DNA of 64,000 nt, from contig NZ_JAHBAG010000001.1 of the NCBI RefSeq assembly GCF_020510445.1, positions 4,936,501 to 5,000,500 of the forward strand, written 5' to 3'. Shown piece by piece: positions 7,191 to 17,672 of this stretch. The position numbers and the translations under genes are program-made. The notes under the pieces were generated by a model, which worked only from the letters and a program-made list of their open reading frames with translations, had not been told where the DNA came from and did not search any database. The DNA comes from Hydrogenophaga taeniospiralis (lineage in GTDB: Bacteria > Pseudomonadota > Gammaproteobacteria > Burkholderiales > Burkholderiaceae_C). Within the stretch, counting starts at the first letter, position 1; the number at the start of each line of letters is the position of its first letter.

Positions 7191-8993
7191 ATGCTTCACA
7201 CGAACCTGGCGGCCCGGGCTTCCGCCCCGCCCGCCCGCCCCCTTTTGCAGGCCTCCCTCCGCCGATTCATGGCGCGGCTGCTCGGGTTGGCGCTGTCGCT
7301 GTGCGCCAGCGCATTCGCCGCACCGGCCACCACCCCCTCCAGCCTGCCCCCGGTGCTGCTCGACGGTTCCCTGAAAAGCGTGCATCTGGCCCAACGCAGC
7401 GCCTGGTGGGTGGACCCCGACGGCCAGCTCACGGTGCAGGACGTGGAGCAACGCCAGGCCGATCTGCCGTTCGGCTTGCGCGCGGGGCAACACCGCCTGC
7501 GGCTGGAAGGCAAGGCCGCGCTCTGGATCGGCTTCACCGCCTGGGCCCAGGACAACAACGCGCACTGGGAGCTGGAGCTGGCGCGCTCGGGCACCGACAG
7601 CGTGAGCCTGTACCACCGCGGCGCCAACGGCAGCTGGATTGAGCAGCACGCGGGCGACCGCCTGCCCGTGAACGCCTGGGCATCGCCCGACCGCTACCCC
7701 GTGTTCAAGCTGGCCCCGCGCAGCGATGCGCCGGTGGCCTACTGGGTGCGCATCCAACACGCGCGCGTCCCGTTCTCGGGCGAGCTGTTCATCCACAGCC
7801 ACGACCAGTTGCGCGAGCAGCGCATCCACCAGCAGTTCGTGCTGGGCGCCTATTTCGGCATGACCTTGTTGCTCGTGGTGGTGGCGGTGGCCAACGCGCT
7901 GGTGTTCCGCGACAGCAGCTTTGCCGCCTACGCGATCTACATCACGCTGCTGGGGCTGTCGCTGGCGGCTTCGCTGGGTGTGGGAGGGCAGTTCCTGTGG
8001 CCCGATTCCGCGCGCTGGAACGGCGCCGCCGAGTTCGTGCTGATGCCACTGGCGGCGGTGGCCGGGCTGCTGTTCGTGCGCCACCTGGTGCAACCGCGGC
8101 GCACCGGGCGCTGGCTGGACCGCCTCTCGCTCAGCCTGGCCGCGGTGATGCTGGGCCTGGTGGTCTTGGATCAGGTGGCCCCGTCCCAATGGAGTTTCGA
8201 GGCCATCACCGCCACAGGCGCGCTGGCCATGCTGCTGGTCTACGCCCTGCTCTGGACCGCCTGGCGCAGCCGGGAGGGCTGGGCGCGCTGGATCGCCCTG
8301 GGCATCCTGCCGGTGCTGCTGGCTGGCGCGCTGCCGGTGATGCGCAATTTCGGGCTCATCTCCTCGGGCTTTCTCTCGCAGTACGGCATGGTGATCGCGG
8401 CGGCCATCGAAGCGCCCCTGCTGATCTATGGCCTGCTGCAGCGCTCGTCCATGCAGCACGAGTCGCAGACCCGCGCCAAGGCACTGGCGGTCACCGAGCC
8501 GCTCACCGGCCTGACCAACCGGCACAATTTCATGCTGCGGCTGCACGACAGCCTGATCCGCGCCCAGCGCTACAACCACCACAACGCCCTGCTCCTGATC
8601 GACCTGGACAACCACGAGACGTTCGAGCGCGAGCACGGCCGCGAAACCGCCGACCGGGCCCTGGTGCTCACCGGCTCGCGCCTGCGCTCGGTGGCGCGCG
8701 ACGTGGACACCGCAGCGCGGGTGGGCGACAACAGTTTTGCACTGCTGATGGAGGGCCCGGTGCGCACGCCCCAGGCCGTGGCCGCGGCCACCAGCATCGT
8801 GGCCAGTGGCCTGCGCCCCTCGGATCTGCTGCCGGTGGGCACCTCGCTGCGCTTCAAGGTGGTGGTGGCGCTGCTGCCCGACGGTGGACACGAACTTCAG
8901 GCCGACGCCCAGGCCCACCTCGCCTGGCTGCGCATCGCGCTGGACGAGTTGCTCGCCGACAAGCGCAAACACATCCTCACACTGAACTGCTGA
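7191..8993 (+). CDS. 7TM-DISM membrane sensor with degenerate GGDEF domain
   Basis: A 600-residue protein from ATG 7191; ATG 7269 (MARLLGLALSLCASAFA) is an alternative placed exactly at the signal peptide. A periplasmic 7TMR-DISMED2-like beta domain covers about residues 55-210 (HRLRLEGKAALWIGFTAWA, then VAYWVRIQHARVPFSGELFI). Seven membrane helices lie about 215-425, followed by a GGDEF domain from LAVTEPLTGLTNRHNFMLRL. The signature that should read GGDEF is GDNSF (codons at 8724-8738), so the metal- and substrate-binding residues of diguanylate cyclases are lost. The LLLIDLDNHETFEREHG segment still carries the first acidic motif. I infer a signalling protein without cyclase activity, perhaps a c-di-GMP or protein-binding receptor. 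Confidence 0.8.
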   Translation: MLHTNLAARASAPPARPLLQASLRRFMARLLGLALSLCASAFAAPATTPSSLPPVLLDGSLKSVHLAQRSAWWVDPDGQLTVQDVEQRQADLPFGLRAGQHRLRLEGKAALWIGFTAWAQDNNAHWELELARSGTDSVSLYHRGANGSWIEQHAGDRLPVNAWASPDRYPVFKLAPRSDAPVAYWVRIQHARVPFSGELFIHSHDQLREQRIHQQFVLGAYFGMTLLLVVVAVANALVFRDSSFAAYAIYITLLGLSLAASLGVGGQFLWPDSARWNGAAEFVLMPLAAVAGLLFVRHLVQPRRTGRWLDRLSLSLAAVMLGLVVLDQVAPSQWSFEAITATGALAMLLVYALLWTAWRSREGWARWIALGILPVLLAGALPVMRNFGLISSGFLSQYGMVIAAAIEAPLLIYGLLQRSSMQHESQTRAKALAVTEPLTGLTNRHNFMLRLHDSLIRAQRYNHHNALLLIDLDNHETFEREHGRETADRALVLTGSRLRSVARDVDTAARVGDNSFALLMEGPVRTPQAVAAATSIVASGLRPSDLLPVGTSLRFKVVVALLPDGGHELQADAQAHLAWLRIALDELLADKRKHILTLNC

Positions 8994-9008
8994 CGCAGAC
9001 ACCTGAAC

Positions 9009-9071
9009 TGGCTTCGCCAGGCCGCATCGCGTTGCCCCTGGAGGGGGTCGCGCGCTGCGCGGCGGGGGGGT
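9009..9071 (-). repeat. Comamonad-type post-stop hairpin repeat, copy 1
   Basis: GC-rich element with the arms CCCCTGGAGGGGG and a terminal CGCGCGCTGCGCGGCGGGGG block. In the minus orientation it begins just after the stop codon (9080) of the metallophosphoesterase gene. It is the same family as the copies near 11850, 22710, 38510, 39450, 47040, 48440 and 49515. Confidence 0.7.
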
Positions 9072-9079
9072 GTTTCGGT

Positions 9080-10123
9080 CTAGCGCCGCAGCTCCACCAC
9101 ATCGATCGTCGGCACCACCGCCAGACGCGCCGGCGGGCCGATGGTGCCAATGCCGGGCGTGACCAGCAAGGGCCCCGCCGGGGTGGTGTACAGACCGTTC
9201 CACCACGGTTGCTCGGTGTTGGTGTGGCGCAGGAACCAGGGCGTGAGCCCCGGAATCCAGATCTGCCCCCCATGGGTGTGCCCGGCCACCGAGAGAAACG
9301 CGGCCGAAGGCGGCAACAGCGCCACGGTGTCGGGCTGGTGCGTGACCACCAGGCGGGCGGGCACCGGGGTGGCCGGGGTGGTCCCCGATGGCCACAGCGC
9401 GCGGATCTGCGCCTGGGGTTGGCCGCCCCAGAGATCGTCCAGCCCCACCAGTTCCCAGCCGCGCCAGGCCAGGGTCCGGCCGTCGAGCAGGCGCACACCG
9501 TGGGCCTGGAGCGCCGCGCGAAGCGGCTCGGTGAGGTCCGGCCCCGGGGCCTGCACATCGTGGTTGCCCATCACCCCGAACAGCGGCGCCCGGACCTGGG
9601 CCAGGGGCGCCAGGCCGGCATGCAGGTCGCGCGGCGGCTCATGCACCCAGTCGCCCGCCACCAGCACGGCGTCCACCTCCAGCGCGTTGAGGCGATCGAC
9701 CAGCCGCTGCAACTGGTGGTCCCGCAGAAACAGGCCCCAGTGGATGTCGGCGATCACCGCCAGGCGCACCGGCTGGGCGCTCGCCGGGATGCCGGTGAGC
9801 GTGGTGGTGCGCACCCGGATGAGCTCGGGCTCCACCAGCGAGGCCCACAGACCAACGGAAACAAACAGCGCCCCCAGCAGCGGGCGCCAGCGCCGCGACC
9901 AGGGCAACGCAACGGCCTGCGCGATCAGCCCCCACAGCAGGAACGGCCCGGCCAGGCGGGCGCCCCAGAAGAGGCCGAGCATGATGAAGTTGCGCAGCTC
10001 CAGCCGCGGGGTGTACCAGCGCCCGGCGTAATCCCACAGACTGATGCCCACGGACAGCAGCGCCGCCAGCGCGAACAGCCGCCACGCCCACCGGCCACTT
10101 CGCTGGATCGACGCCCCGATCAT
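9080..10123 (-). CDS. Membrane-anchored metallophosphoesterase
   Basis: A 347-residue protein. The first ~115 residues hold three or four membrane helices (LFALAALLSVGISLW, GPFLLWGLIAQAVAL, LGALFVSVGLWASLV). A calcineurin-like phosphoesterase domain follows with all metal-binding motifs: ADIHWG, AGDWVHE (a GD variant), GNHD, THQPD and GHTHGGQ. It resembles the YkuE/YaeI and LpxG type of enzymes acting on lipid-linked phosphoesters near the membrane; the substrate is not visible. It lies 10 bp downstream of lysS on the same strand and may be co-transcribed. Its end faces the end of the sensor gene across a hairpin repeat. Confidence 0.85.
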   Translation of the reverse strand: MIGASIQRSGRWAWRLFALAALLSVGISLWDYAGRWYTPRLELRNFIMLGLFWGARLAGPFLLWGLIAQAVALPWSRRWRPLLGALFVSVGLWASLVEPELIRVRTTTLTGIPASAQPVRLAVIADIHWGLFLRDHQLQRLVDRLNALEVDAVLVAGDWVHEPPRDLHAGLAPLAQVRAPLFGVMGNHDVQAPGPDLTEPLRAALQAHGVRLLDGRTLAWRGWELVGLDDLWGGQPQAQIRALWPSGTTPATPVPARLVVTHQPDTVALLPPSAAFLSVAGHTHGGQIWIPGLTPWFLRHTNTEQPWWNGLYTTPAGPLLVTPGIGTIGPPARLAVVPTIDVVELRR

Positions 10124-10133
10124 GGACCGAGGG

Positions 10134-11681
<1,548 letters not shown>

Positions 11682-11695
11682 GGTGTTGGGCAATG

Positions 11696-11729
11696 AAAAA
11701 CGGGTTGCGCCTCAAGAGGCGCAACCCGT
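11696..11729 (-). terminator. Intrinsic terminator just upstream of lysS
   Basis: Perfect 14-bp inverted repeat (ACGGGTTGCGCCTC with GAGGCGCAACCCGT) with a two-base loop, followed on the minus strand by T5. It is placed to stop transcripts from livF, yet ends only 14 bases before the lysS ATG. A minus-strand -10-like TACAAT lies at 11736-11731, so the lysS transcript may start inside the hairpin. Confidence 0.8.
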
Positions 11730-11730
11730 C

Positions 11731-11736
11731 ATTGTA
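11731..11736 (-). promoter_or_regulatory. Candidate -10 box for lysS
   Basis: TACAAT on the minus strand, abutting the terminator hairpin; no strong -35 is seen. A start about seven bases downstream would give a 5' leader near 43 nt and leave the hairpin incomplete in the lysS mRNA. Confidence 0.4.
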
Positions 11737-11822
11737 AGTTCCGGTGAAATCTGGAATCCGGTGCTTTGCCCATCGGGCCTTGCACAGACCATATCCGGCG
11801 CGCAATGCCTTGAACCCAGAAT

Positions 11823-11888
11823 GCGGCGGAACCGGCTCCGCCGGGCCGCTCGCGTTGCCCCCTGGGGGGGGGCGCGGGGGAGGAGGGG
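11823..11888 (-). repeat. Post-stop hairpin repeat, copy 2
   Basis: Contains CGGAACCGGCTCCGCCGGGC and GTTGCCCCCTGGGGGG blocks. Read on the minus strand it follows the livF stop codon (11894) by about 5 bp. Confidence 0.7.
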
Positions 11889-11893
11889 CGGGC

Positions 11894-12610
11894 TCAATGC
11901 CCGAGGTAAGCCTCGCGAACCTTCGGGTCGGTCAACAGGTCCTTGCCGCTGCCCGTCATGGTGATTTCACCTGAGTCCATCACGTAGCCGCGATCGGCGA
12001 TCTGCAGGGCGCGCTGGGCGTTCTGCTCCACCAGCAGGATGGTCACGCCCTGGGCCGACACGTCGCGCACCACCTCGAAGATCTTGTCGACCATGATGGG
12101 CGACAGGCCCATGGACGGCTCGTCGAGCAGCAGCACCTTGGGCCGGCTCATCAGCGCACGCGCCATGGCCAGCATCTGCTGTTCGCCACCCGACATGGTG
12201 CCGGCGAGCTGGTCCTTGCGCTCTTTCAGGCGCGGGAAGATGCCGAACATGCGCTCGATGTCGTTGGCGATGCCCGCCTTGTCGGAGCGGATGTAGGCGC
12301 CCATCTGCAGGTTTTCGGTGATGGTCATGCGGGTGAACACGCCCCGGCCCTCCGGCACCATGGCCAGGCCCTGCTTGACCAGGTCCCAGGCGCCTTTGCC
12401 GGCGATGCTCTGCCCCAGGTATTCGATGTCGCCGCCTTCGAAGGCCAACGAACCGGTGACGGCCTTCATGGTCGTGGTCTTGCCTGCGCCGTTGGAGCCA
12501 ATCAACGAAATCAGCTCGCCCTCGCGCACTTCCAGATTGATGCCCTTGACGGCCTTGATGCCGCCGTACGCGACCTTCAGGCCGCTGACTTTGAGTAGTG
12601 TGTTTGCCAT
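11894..12610 (-). CDS. livF: Branched-chain amino acid ABC transporter, ATP-binding protein LivF
   Basis: A 238-residue ABC ATPase of the LivF type. Walker A is SNGAGKTTT near residue 39, the signature is GGEQQMLAMARAL, and Walker B LLLDEPSMGLSP follows. Length and the motif FPRLKERKDQLAGTMSGGEQ are typical of LivF. It pairs with LivG to drive import through LivH and LivM in the cytoplasmic membrane. It lies 12 bp after livG and is the last gene of livHMGF; a hairpin repeat and then a terminator follow. Confidence 0.93.
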   Translation of the reverse strand: MANTLLKVSGLKVAYGGIKAVKGINLEVREGELISLIGSNGAGKTTTMKAVTGSLAFEGGDIEYLGQSIAGKGAWDLVKQGLAMVPEGRGVFTRMTITENLQMGAYIRSDKAGIANDIERMFGIFPRLKERKDQLAGTMSGGEQQMLAMARALMSRPKVLLLDEPSMGLSPIMVDKIFEVVRDVSAQGVTILLVEQNAQRALQIADRGYVMDSGEITMTGSGKDLLTDPKVREAYLGH

Positions 12611-12622
12611 GTTCTTGTGTCC

Positions 12623-13393
12623 TCAGGCGCCGCCGGTGCCCAGATAGGCTTCGATCACTTTCGGGTCGCTCTGCACTTCGGCCGGCGTACCGGACGAGAG
12701 CTGCTTGCCGTAGTCCAGCACCGTGACACGGTCGCACAGACCCATGACCAGCTTCACATCGTGTTCGATCAGCAAGATGGTGCGGTTGTCCTTGCGGATG
12801 CGGTCGATCAGCTCGCGCAACAACACCTTTTCCGTGGCGTTCATGCCCGCGGCGGGTTCGTCCAGCGCGATCAGTTGCGGATCGGTGGCCAGCGCACGCG
12901 CGATCTCCAGCCGGCGCTGATCGCCGTAGCTCAGGGTGCGCGACTTGAAATCGGCGAATTTGGCAATGCCCACGTACTCCAGGAGCTCGTGCGCCCGTTC
13001 CGTGATTTCGGCCTCTTCGCGCTTGAAGCCCGGGGTGCGCAGCACCGCGCCGACCAGGCCGGAGTGGGTGCGCACGTGGCGCCCGACCATCACATTCTCC
13101 AGTGCCGTCATTTCGGCGAACAGGCGGATGTTCTGGAAGGTACGGGCAATGCCCGCCTTGGCCACTTCGTGCACCGCGGTGGGCGTGTAGGGTTTGCCCG
13201 CCAGCTCAAACGAACCGCTGTCGGGCGTGTACAGGCCCGTCAGCACGTTGAAGAAGGTGGTCTTGCCCGCGCCGTTGGGACCGATCAGGCCATAGACCTG
13301 ACCGCGCTTGATTTCGATGCCCACATCGCTCAGGGCCTGCAGGCCACCGAAACGCTTGGAGACATTGGCGACTTTGAGAATCGTATCGGTCAT
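12623..13393 (-). CDS. livG: Branched-chain amino acid ABC transporter, ATP-binding protein LivG
   Basis: A 256-residue ABC ATPase. It has Walker A GPNGAGKTTFFNVLTG, signature LSYGDQRRLEIARAL, Walker B LIALDEPAAGMNATE and the switch histidine in LLIEHDVKLVM. AAGMN after Walker B is characteristic of LivG rather than LivF. It sits between livM (13-bp gap) and livF (12-bp gap), in the normal operon order. Confidence 0.94.
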   Translation of the reverse strand: MTDTILKVANVSKRFGGLQALSDVGIEIKRGQVYGLIGPNGAGKTTFFNVLTGLYTPDSGSFELAGKPYTPTAVHEVAKAGIARTFQNIRLFAEMTALENVMVGRHVRTHSGLVGAVLRTPGFKREEAEITERAHELLEYVGIAKFADFKSRTLSYGDQRRLEIARALATDPQLIALDEPAAGMNATEKVLLRELIDRIRKDNRTILLIEHDVKLVMGLCDRVTVLDYGKQLSSGTPAEVQSDPKVIEAYLGTGGA

Positions 13394-13406
13394 CTGGTTG
13401 CTCCGC

Positions 13407-14492
13407 TCACTTGCTCAGGGATTTGCCGTGCTCGGGCGCGGGCCACAAGCCTTTGGGGCGGATCAGCATGACCACCACCATGGCAAGCGCGATCAACAAC
13501 TGGCGCAGGATTTCCGGAGCGAGACGACCGTCGGTCATGGCGGTCAGCGGGTGCGCCACATGGCGCAGCAGTTCAGGCAAGCCGGCGAGCAACAGGGCCC
13601 CCAGGATCACACCCGGGATGTGCCCGATGCCACCCAGCACCACCATGGCCACCACCATCACCGACTCCATCAACGAGAAGGACTCGGGCGACACGAAGCG
13701 CTGGAACGAGGCGAACAACACACCCGACACGCCGCCGAAGGTGGCGCCCATGCCGAAGGCCAGCAGCTTGAGGTTGCGTGTGTTCAGGCCCATGGCCTTG
13801 GCGGCGATTTCGTCTTCACGGATGGCCATCCAGGCGCGACCGATGCGCGAGTCCTGCAGCCGGTAGGACAGGATCACCGCCCCGACCACGAAGAACAGGA
13901 ACAGGTAGTAGTACAGCGTGACCGGCTGGAAGGTGTAGTCGCCAATGGTCAGGCGCTGGCCCAGGTCGAGGCCGAACACCGAAATGGTGTCGATCTGGCT
14001 GATGCCCTTGGGACCGTTGGTGATGTTCACCGGGCGATCCATGTTGAGCAGGAAGATGCGGATGATCTCACCAAAGCCGAGGGTGATGATGGCCAGGTAG
14101 TCGCCACGCAGTTTGAGCGTGGGCGCGCCCAGGATCATGCCGACGACGCCCGCGATCACCGCGGCCACGATCATCACGATCCAGATGCTGTAGTGAAGGC
14201 CATTGGGGAACATCGCCTTGATGGCCGGAAAGGTATCGGCCAGGTGCGGCGACCCCAACAGCGCAAAGACATAGGCGCCCACCGCGAAGAACGCGATGTA
14301 GCCCAGGTCCAGCAGGCCGGCGTAGCCGACCACGATGTTCAGGCCCAGGGCCAGCAACACGTAGAGCAGGGCGATGTCAAGAATGCGCACCCAGGAGTTG
14401 CTGCCGGTGGACTGCAACAGGACGGGCAGGAGCAGCAGGGCTGCGCCTGCGAGCAAGAAAACGATCAGTTTGCCGGATTTGGTGTTCATCAT
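13407..14492 (-). CDS. livM: Branched-chain amino acid ABC transporter, permease LivM
   Basis: A 361-residue polytopic membrane protein. About eight to ten hydrophobic helices start with LIVFLLAGAALLLLPVLLQ. The LivM core motif is YVLLALGLNIVVGYAGLLDLGYIAFFAVGAY, and the EAA-like coupling loop is IREDEIAAKAMGLN. GAGGAGCG precedes the paired ATGATG start at 14492. It forms the transmembrane channel with LivH. Confidence 0.93.
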   Translation of the reverse strand: MMNTKSGKLIVFLLAGAALLLLPVLLQSTGSNSWVRILDIALLYVLLALGLNIVVGYAGLLDLGYIAFFAVGAYVFALLGSPHLADTFPAIKAMFPNGLHYSIWIVMIVAAVIAGVVGMILGAPTLKLRGDYLAIITLGFGEIIRIFLLNMDRPVNITNGPKGISQIDTISVFGLDLGQRLTIGDYTFQPVTLYYYLFLFFVVGAVILSYRLQDSRIGRAWMAIREDEIAAKAMGLNTRNLKLLAFGMGATFGGVSGVLFASFQRFVSPESFSLMESVMVVAMVVLGGIGHIPGVILGALLLAGLPELLRHVAHPLTAMTDGRLAPEILRQLLIALAMVVVMLIRPKGLWPAPEHGKSLSK

Positions 14493-14504
14493 GATGGTCG
14501 CTCC

Positions 14505-15434
14505 TCAGGCACGGTCCGCCACGCGTTCGCCCAGCAGGCCCGAGGGGCGCAGCGTCAGCACGATGGCCAGCACGATGAAGGCAAAGATGTCGGTGTACTG
14601 GCTGCCCAGTATTCCCCCCGTGAGCTTGCCGAGATAACCGGCGCCCAGCGATTCGATCAGGCCCAGCGCAATGCCGCCGACCACCGCACCGGCCAGGTTG
14701 CCGATGCCGCCCATGACGGCCGCCACGAAGGCCTTCAGGCCGGGCATGAAGCCCATGGCGTGCTGCACCGTGCCGTAGTTGGACGCCCACATGATGCCGG
14801 CGATGGCGGCCAGCATGGCGCCGATGATGAAGGTGGCGGAAATCACCACATCGGGCTTGATGCCCATGAGCGCAGCCACGCGCGGGTTTTCGGCCGTGGC
14901 CCGCATCGCCCGCCCCAGGTTGGTGCGGTTGACCAGCCACATCAGGAACGCCAGCGTGAGGGCCGTGGTCGCCAGAATGGTGATCTGCGTGACCGAGATC
15001 ACCGCGCCCCCGAGGTGCACCGGATCGGTGGAGAGCATGTTCGGGTACGACTTGGGGTTGGGCTTCCAGATGATCATGGCAAAGGTCTGCAAGAGCAGCG
15101 ACATGCCGATGGCCGTGATCAAAGGGGCCAGACGCGAGGAATTGCGCAATGGCCGGTAGGCCAGTTTTTCGATCGTGTAGTTGAGCGCGGCGCAGACCAC
15201 CATCGCGATCAACGTGGCGAGCAGCAGGATCAGCCACAGCGGCATGCCGGGCGATGCCTCCCGCATGACGCCGATGATGGTCCAGCTGGTGAGCGCGCCC
15301 ACCATGAGCACGTCACCGTGCGCGAAATTGATCAGTCCGATGATGCCGTACACCATGGTGTAACCCAAGGCGACCAGCGCATACATGCTGCCCAGAACCA
15401 GACCGTTGATGATCTGCTGTAGCAAGGTTTCCAT
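14505..15434 (-). CDS. livH: Branched-chain amino acid ABC transporter, permease LivH
   Basis: A 309-residue permease with the LivH start METLLQQIINGLVLGSMYALVALGYTMVYGIIGLINFAHGDV. The coupling loop is MRATAENPRVAALMGI. The frame stays open to 15494, but the ATG at 15434 has a GGAGAA ribosome-binding site and matches the family N-terminus. It is the first gene of livHMGF. The periplasmic binding protein (LivK/LivJ) is not encoded nearby, so it must come from elsewhere. The 5' region holds a -10 box and a CAGGGTAAACCC motif. Confidence 0.93.
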   Translation of the reverse strand: METLLQQIINGLVLGSMYALVALGYTMVYGIIGLINFAHGDVLMVGALTSWTIIGVMREASPGMPLWLILLLATLIAMVVCAALNYTIEKLAYRPLRNSSRLAPLITAIGMSLLLQTFAMIIWKPNPKSYPNMLSTDPVHLGGAVISVTQITILATTALTLAFLMWLVNRTNLGRAMRATAENPRVAALMGIKPDVVISATFIIGAMLAAIAGIMWASNYGTVQHAMGFMPGLKAFVAAVMGGIGNLAGAVVGGIALGLIESLGAGYLGKLTGGILGSQYTDIFAFIVLAIVLTLRPSGLLGERVADRA

Positions 15435-15554
15435 GAAAAAGTTCTCCGTGTTTTTATCGGGCCCAGGCGGATTGCCCAATCTGGCCCGATTCAACTTAGC
15501 AAAAAACCCGCCAGGCTCGACCTTGAACAGGACAGACTGCGGGTTGGTGGCGGC

Positions 15555-15560
15555 ATTGTA
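15555..15560 (-). promoter_or_regulatory. Candidate -10 box of the liv operon
   Basis: TACAAT on the minus strand (attgta on plus), about 120 bp upstream of livH; no strong -35 is evident, which would suit an activator-dependent promoter. Confidence 0.4.
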
Positions 15561-15607
15561 TCGAGGCGGTTTGGGTGTTCTTATGCGTGTAAGCCCTTAG
15601 ATATCGC

Positions 15608-15619
15608 GGGTTTACCCTG
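15608..15619 (-). promoter_or_regulatory. CAGGGTAAACCC motif upstream of livH
   Basis: A near-palindromic motif read on the minus strand, preceded by AAAT, about 50 bp upstream of the candidate -10. The same CAGGGWWWACCC pattern occurs upstream of both porin genes in the window, on the same strand relative to each gene. The binding protein is unknown to me. Confidence 0.45.
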
Positions 15620-15665
15620 ATTTCTGGACATACCCGGTCGCTGCATCAGCGCGTTTGGTGTTGCA

Positions 15666-16973
15666 TTAGTTTTTTTGATTGTTCAGTTTCTTGAGCTCCC
15701 GCAGCTTATCGGCGATGCGGATCTCCAGACCCCGCTCGACCGGGCGGTAGAAACCCGGTTCGGCCATGCCCTCGGGCAGGTAGCGCTCCCCCGCGGCGAA
15801 GCCATCGGCCTCGTCGTGCGCGTAGCGGTAGCCCTTGCCGTAGTCGAGCTCCTTCATGAGCTTGGTCGGGGCGTTGCGCAGGTGCATGGGCACCGGACGG
15901 GTGCCATCCTTCTTCACGAAGGCCTTTGCCTCGTTGAAGGCCTTGTAAACCGCATTCGACTTGGGTGCCACCGCCAGGTACACCACACACTCGGCCAGGG
16001 CCAGCTCGCCCTCGGGCGTGCCCAGGCGCTCATAGACCTCGGCCGCGTCCAGCGCCAGGCGCAGCGCGCGGGGGTCGGCCAGCCCGATGTCCTCGCTGGC
16101 CATGCGGATGAAACGCCGCGCCATGTAGCGCGGATCCGCACCACCGTCGAGCATGCGCACGAACCAGTACAGGGCCGCGTCCGGGTCGGAGCCGCGCACG
16201 CTTTTGTGCAGCGCACTGATGGTGTCGTAGAACTGCTCGCCCCCCTTGTCGTAGCGGCGCATACGCTCGCCCAGCACACGCATCAACCAGTCGTCGCTGA
16301 CTTCCGGCAGCTTTTCGCGTGCGGCCGCCACCGCCAGGGTCTCCAGGGTGTTGAGCAGGCGGCGCGCATCGCCATCGGCGTAGGCGATGAGGCGGTCGGC
16401 CGCGGCAGCCTGCACCGGTGGCACGGCGTCGATGGCCTGTGCCTTGCCGATGATGCTGCGCAGATCGTCTTCGGCCAGCGGCTGCAGCACATAGACGGCC
16501 GCGCGCGAGAGCAGTGCCGAGTTGACCTCGAACGAGGGGTTCTCGGTGGTCGCCCCGATGAAGGTGAACAGGCCCGACTCCACATGCGGCAAAAAGGCGT
16601 CCTGCTGGCTCTTGTTGAAGCGGTGCACCTCGTCCACGAACACGATGGTGCGCTGCTGGTGCAGGCCATCGCGCGCCGCCTGGGCCTGGTCCACCGCTTC
16701 GCGGATGTCTTTCACGCCCCCCAGCACGGCGCTGATGGTGATGAACTGGGCATCGAAGGCGTCGGCCATGAGCCGGGCGATGGTGGTCTTGCCCACGCCC
16801 GGAGGCCCCCAGAGGATGCAGCTGTGCGGCTGGCCCGACTCGAAGGCCAGGCGCAGCGCCATGCCTTCGCCCAGCAGGTGCTGCTGGCCGATCACCTCAG
16901 CCAGCGTGCGCGGCCGCAGGCGCTCGGCCAGCGGCGTGTGCGGCGATGCGCGGGAAGCGGCGGGCGAACTCAC
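15666..16973 (-). CDS. rarA: Replication-associated recombination protein A (AAA ATPase)
   Basis: A 435-residue AAA+ ATPase of the RarA/MgsA/WRNIP1 family, which acts at stalled replication forks. The family start PLAERLRPRTLAEVIGQQHLL is followed by Walker A WGPPGVGKTTIARLMA, Walker B FVDEVHRFNKSQQDAFLPHVE and sensor 1 GATTENPSFEVNSALLSRA. The C-terminal tetramerisation region has GSDPDAALYWFVRMLDGGADPRYMARRFIR. The frame is open far into lolA; I chose GTG at 16973, 17 bp after the lolA stop, which gives a normal length. Confidence 0.92.
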   Translation of the reverse strand: MSSPAASRASPHTPLAERLRPRTLAEVIGQQHLLGEGMALRLAFESGQPHSCILWGPPGVGKTTIARLMADAFDAQFITISAVLGGVKDIREAVDQAQAARDGLHQQRTIVFVDEVHRFNKSQQDAFLPHVESGLFTFIGATTENPSFEVNSALLSRAAVYVLQPLAEDDLRSIIGKAQAIDAVPPVQAAAADRLIAYADGDARRLLNTLETLAVAAAREKLPEVSDDWLMRVLGERMRRYDKGGEQFYDTISALHKSVRGSDPDAALYWFVRMLDGGADPRYMARRFIRMASEDIGLADPRALRLALDAAEVYERLGTPEGELALAECVVYLAVAPKSNAVYKAFNEAKAFVKKDGTRPVPMHLRNAPTKLMKELDYGKGYRYAHDEADGFAAGERYLPEGMAEPGFYRPVERGLEIRIADKLRELKKLNNQKN

Positions 16974-16990
16974 GGCGCGAAAGTGTTCGC

Positions 16991-17629
16991 TCAGGGGCGG
17001 ATCACGTCGGCCCCGGCGGGCGGCGTGAAACGGAAACGCTCGGCCTTCAGCGCCACGTTGTCCTGCCACTGGCCAAACGTCAGCACCGATCGCTGGCCCA
17101 GGCTGTCCGCGATCTCCAGCGTGGCGAGCTGTCCTTGGCGAAACCCGACGCGCACGCTCTGCAACTGGCCGTCCTTGTTGCGCGGGCGCGCTTCCAGCCA
17201 TTCCAGCCCGTCCTGCGCGGGCGCCGCCTGCAGCTCGAACACCTCGGACAACGCGCGCATGTCGGTGCCCGCCGCGATCAGGGCGGCCGGCGTGCTGCCC
17301 AGCACCTCTTGCTGCTTGCGCGCGGTCACCTGGTTGAGATCGACGTCGTAGAGCCAGAGCGTCTGGCCATCGGCCACGATGGTCTGCTCAAACGGTTTGG
17401 TGTATTCGAAACGGAAGCGGTTGGGCCGCAGGAACTCGAAGCGTCCGCTGGAGGTCTTGCTGCGCGCCACGGTTTCGCCCGTGCGTTTGGGCGAGGTCAC
17501 GACCTGGGTGAAGCTGGCCTGCGCATTGTTGACGTCGCGCAGGAACTGCTCCAAGTCTTTCAGGCCATCGGCGTGGACAGCGAAGGTGGTCAGCGCAAAC
17601 GCTGCGGTGGTGAGGAGTTTTTTGATCAT
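16991..17629 (-). CDS. lolA: Outer-membrane lipoprotein carrier protein LolA
   Basis: A 212-residue periplasmic protein that ferries lipoproteins from LolCDE to LolB. The signal peptide MIKKLLTTAAFALTTFAVHA is followed by the LolA core: FLRDVNNAQASFTQVV, then SSGRFEFLRPNRFRFEYTKPFEQTIVADGQTLWLYDVDLNQVT. ATG 17629 is preceded by a gap of 43 bp after ftsK. The order ftsK-lolA-rarA is the usual one in beta-proteobacteria. Confidence 0.93.
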   Translation of the reverse strand: MIKKLLTTAAFALTTFAVHADGLKDLEQFLRDVNNAQASFTQVVTSPKRTGETVARSKTSSGRFEFLRPNRFRFEYTKPFEQTIVADGQTLWLYDVDLNQVTARKQQEVLGSTPAALIAAGTDMRALSEVFELQAAPAQDGLEWLEARPRNKDGQLQSVRVGFRQGQLATLEIADSLGQRSVLTFGQWQDNVALKAERFRFTPPAGADVIRP

Positions 17630-17672
17630 GTCGGGTCGGACCCGTTTGCGGTCACAAGGTTGCACCGTGGGT

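Noticed and set aside
13308..15422. 704-codon plus-strand frame over the liv genes
   Set aside because: Antisense shadow of livH and livM with long His/Asp/Gln-rich composition.
16974..17201. N-terminal extension of rarA into lolA
   Set aside because: It overlaps a well-supported lolA gene in another frame and is not part of the RarA family.
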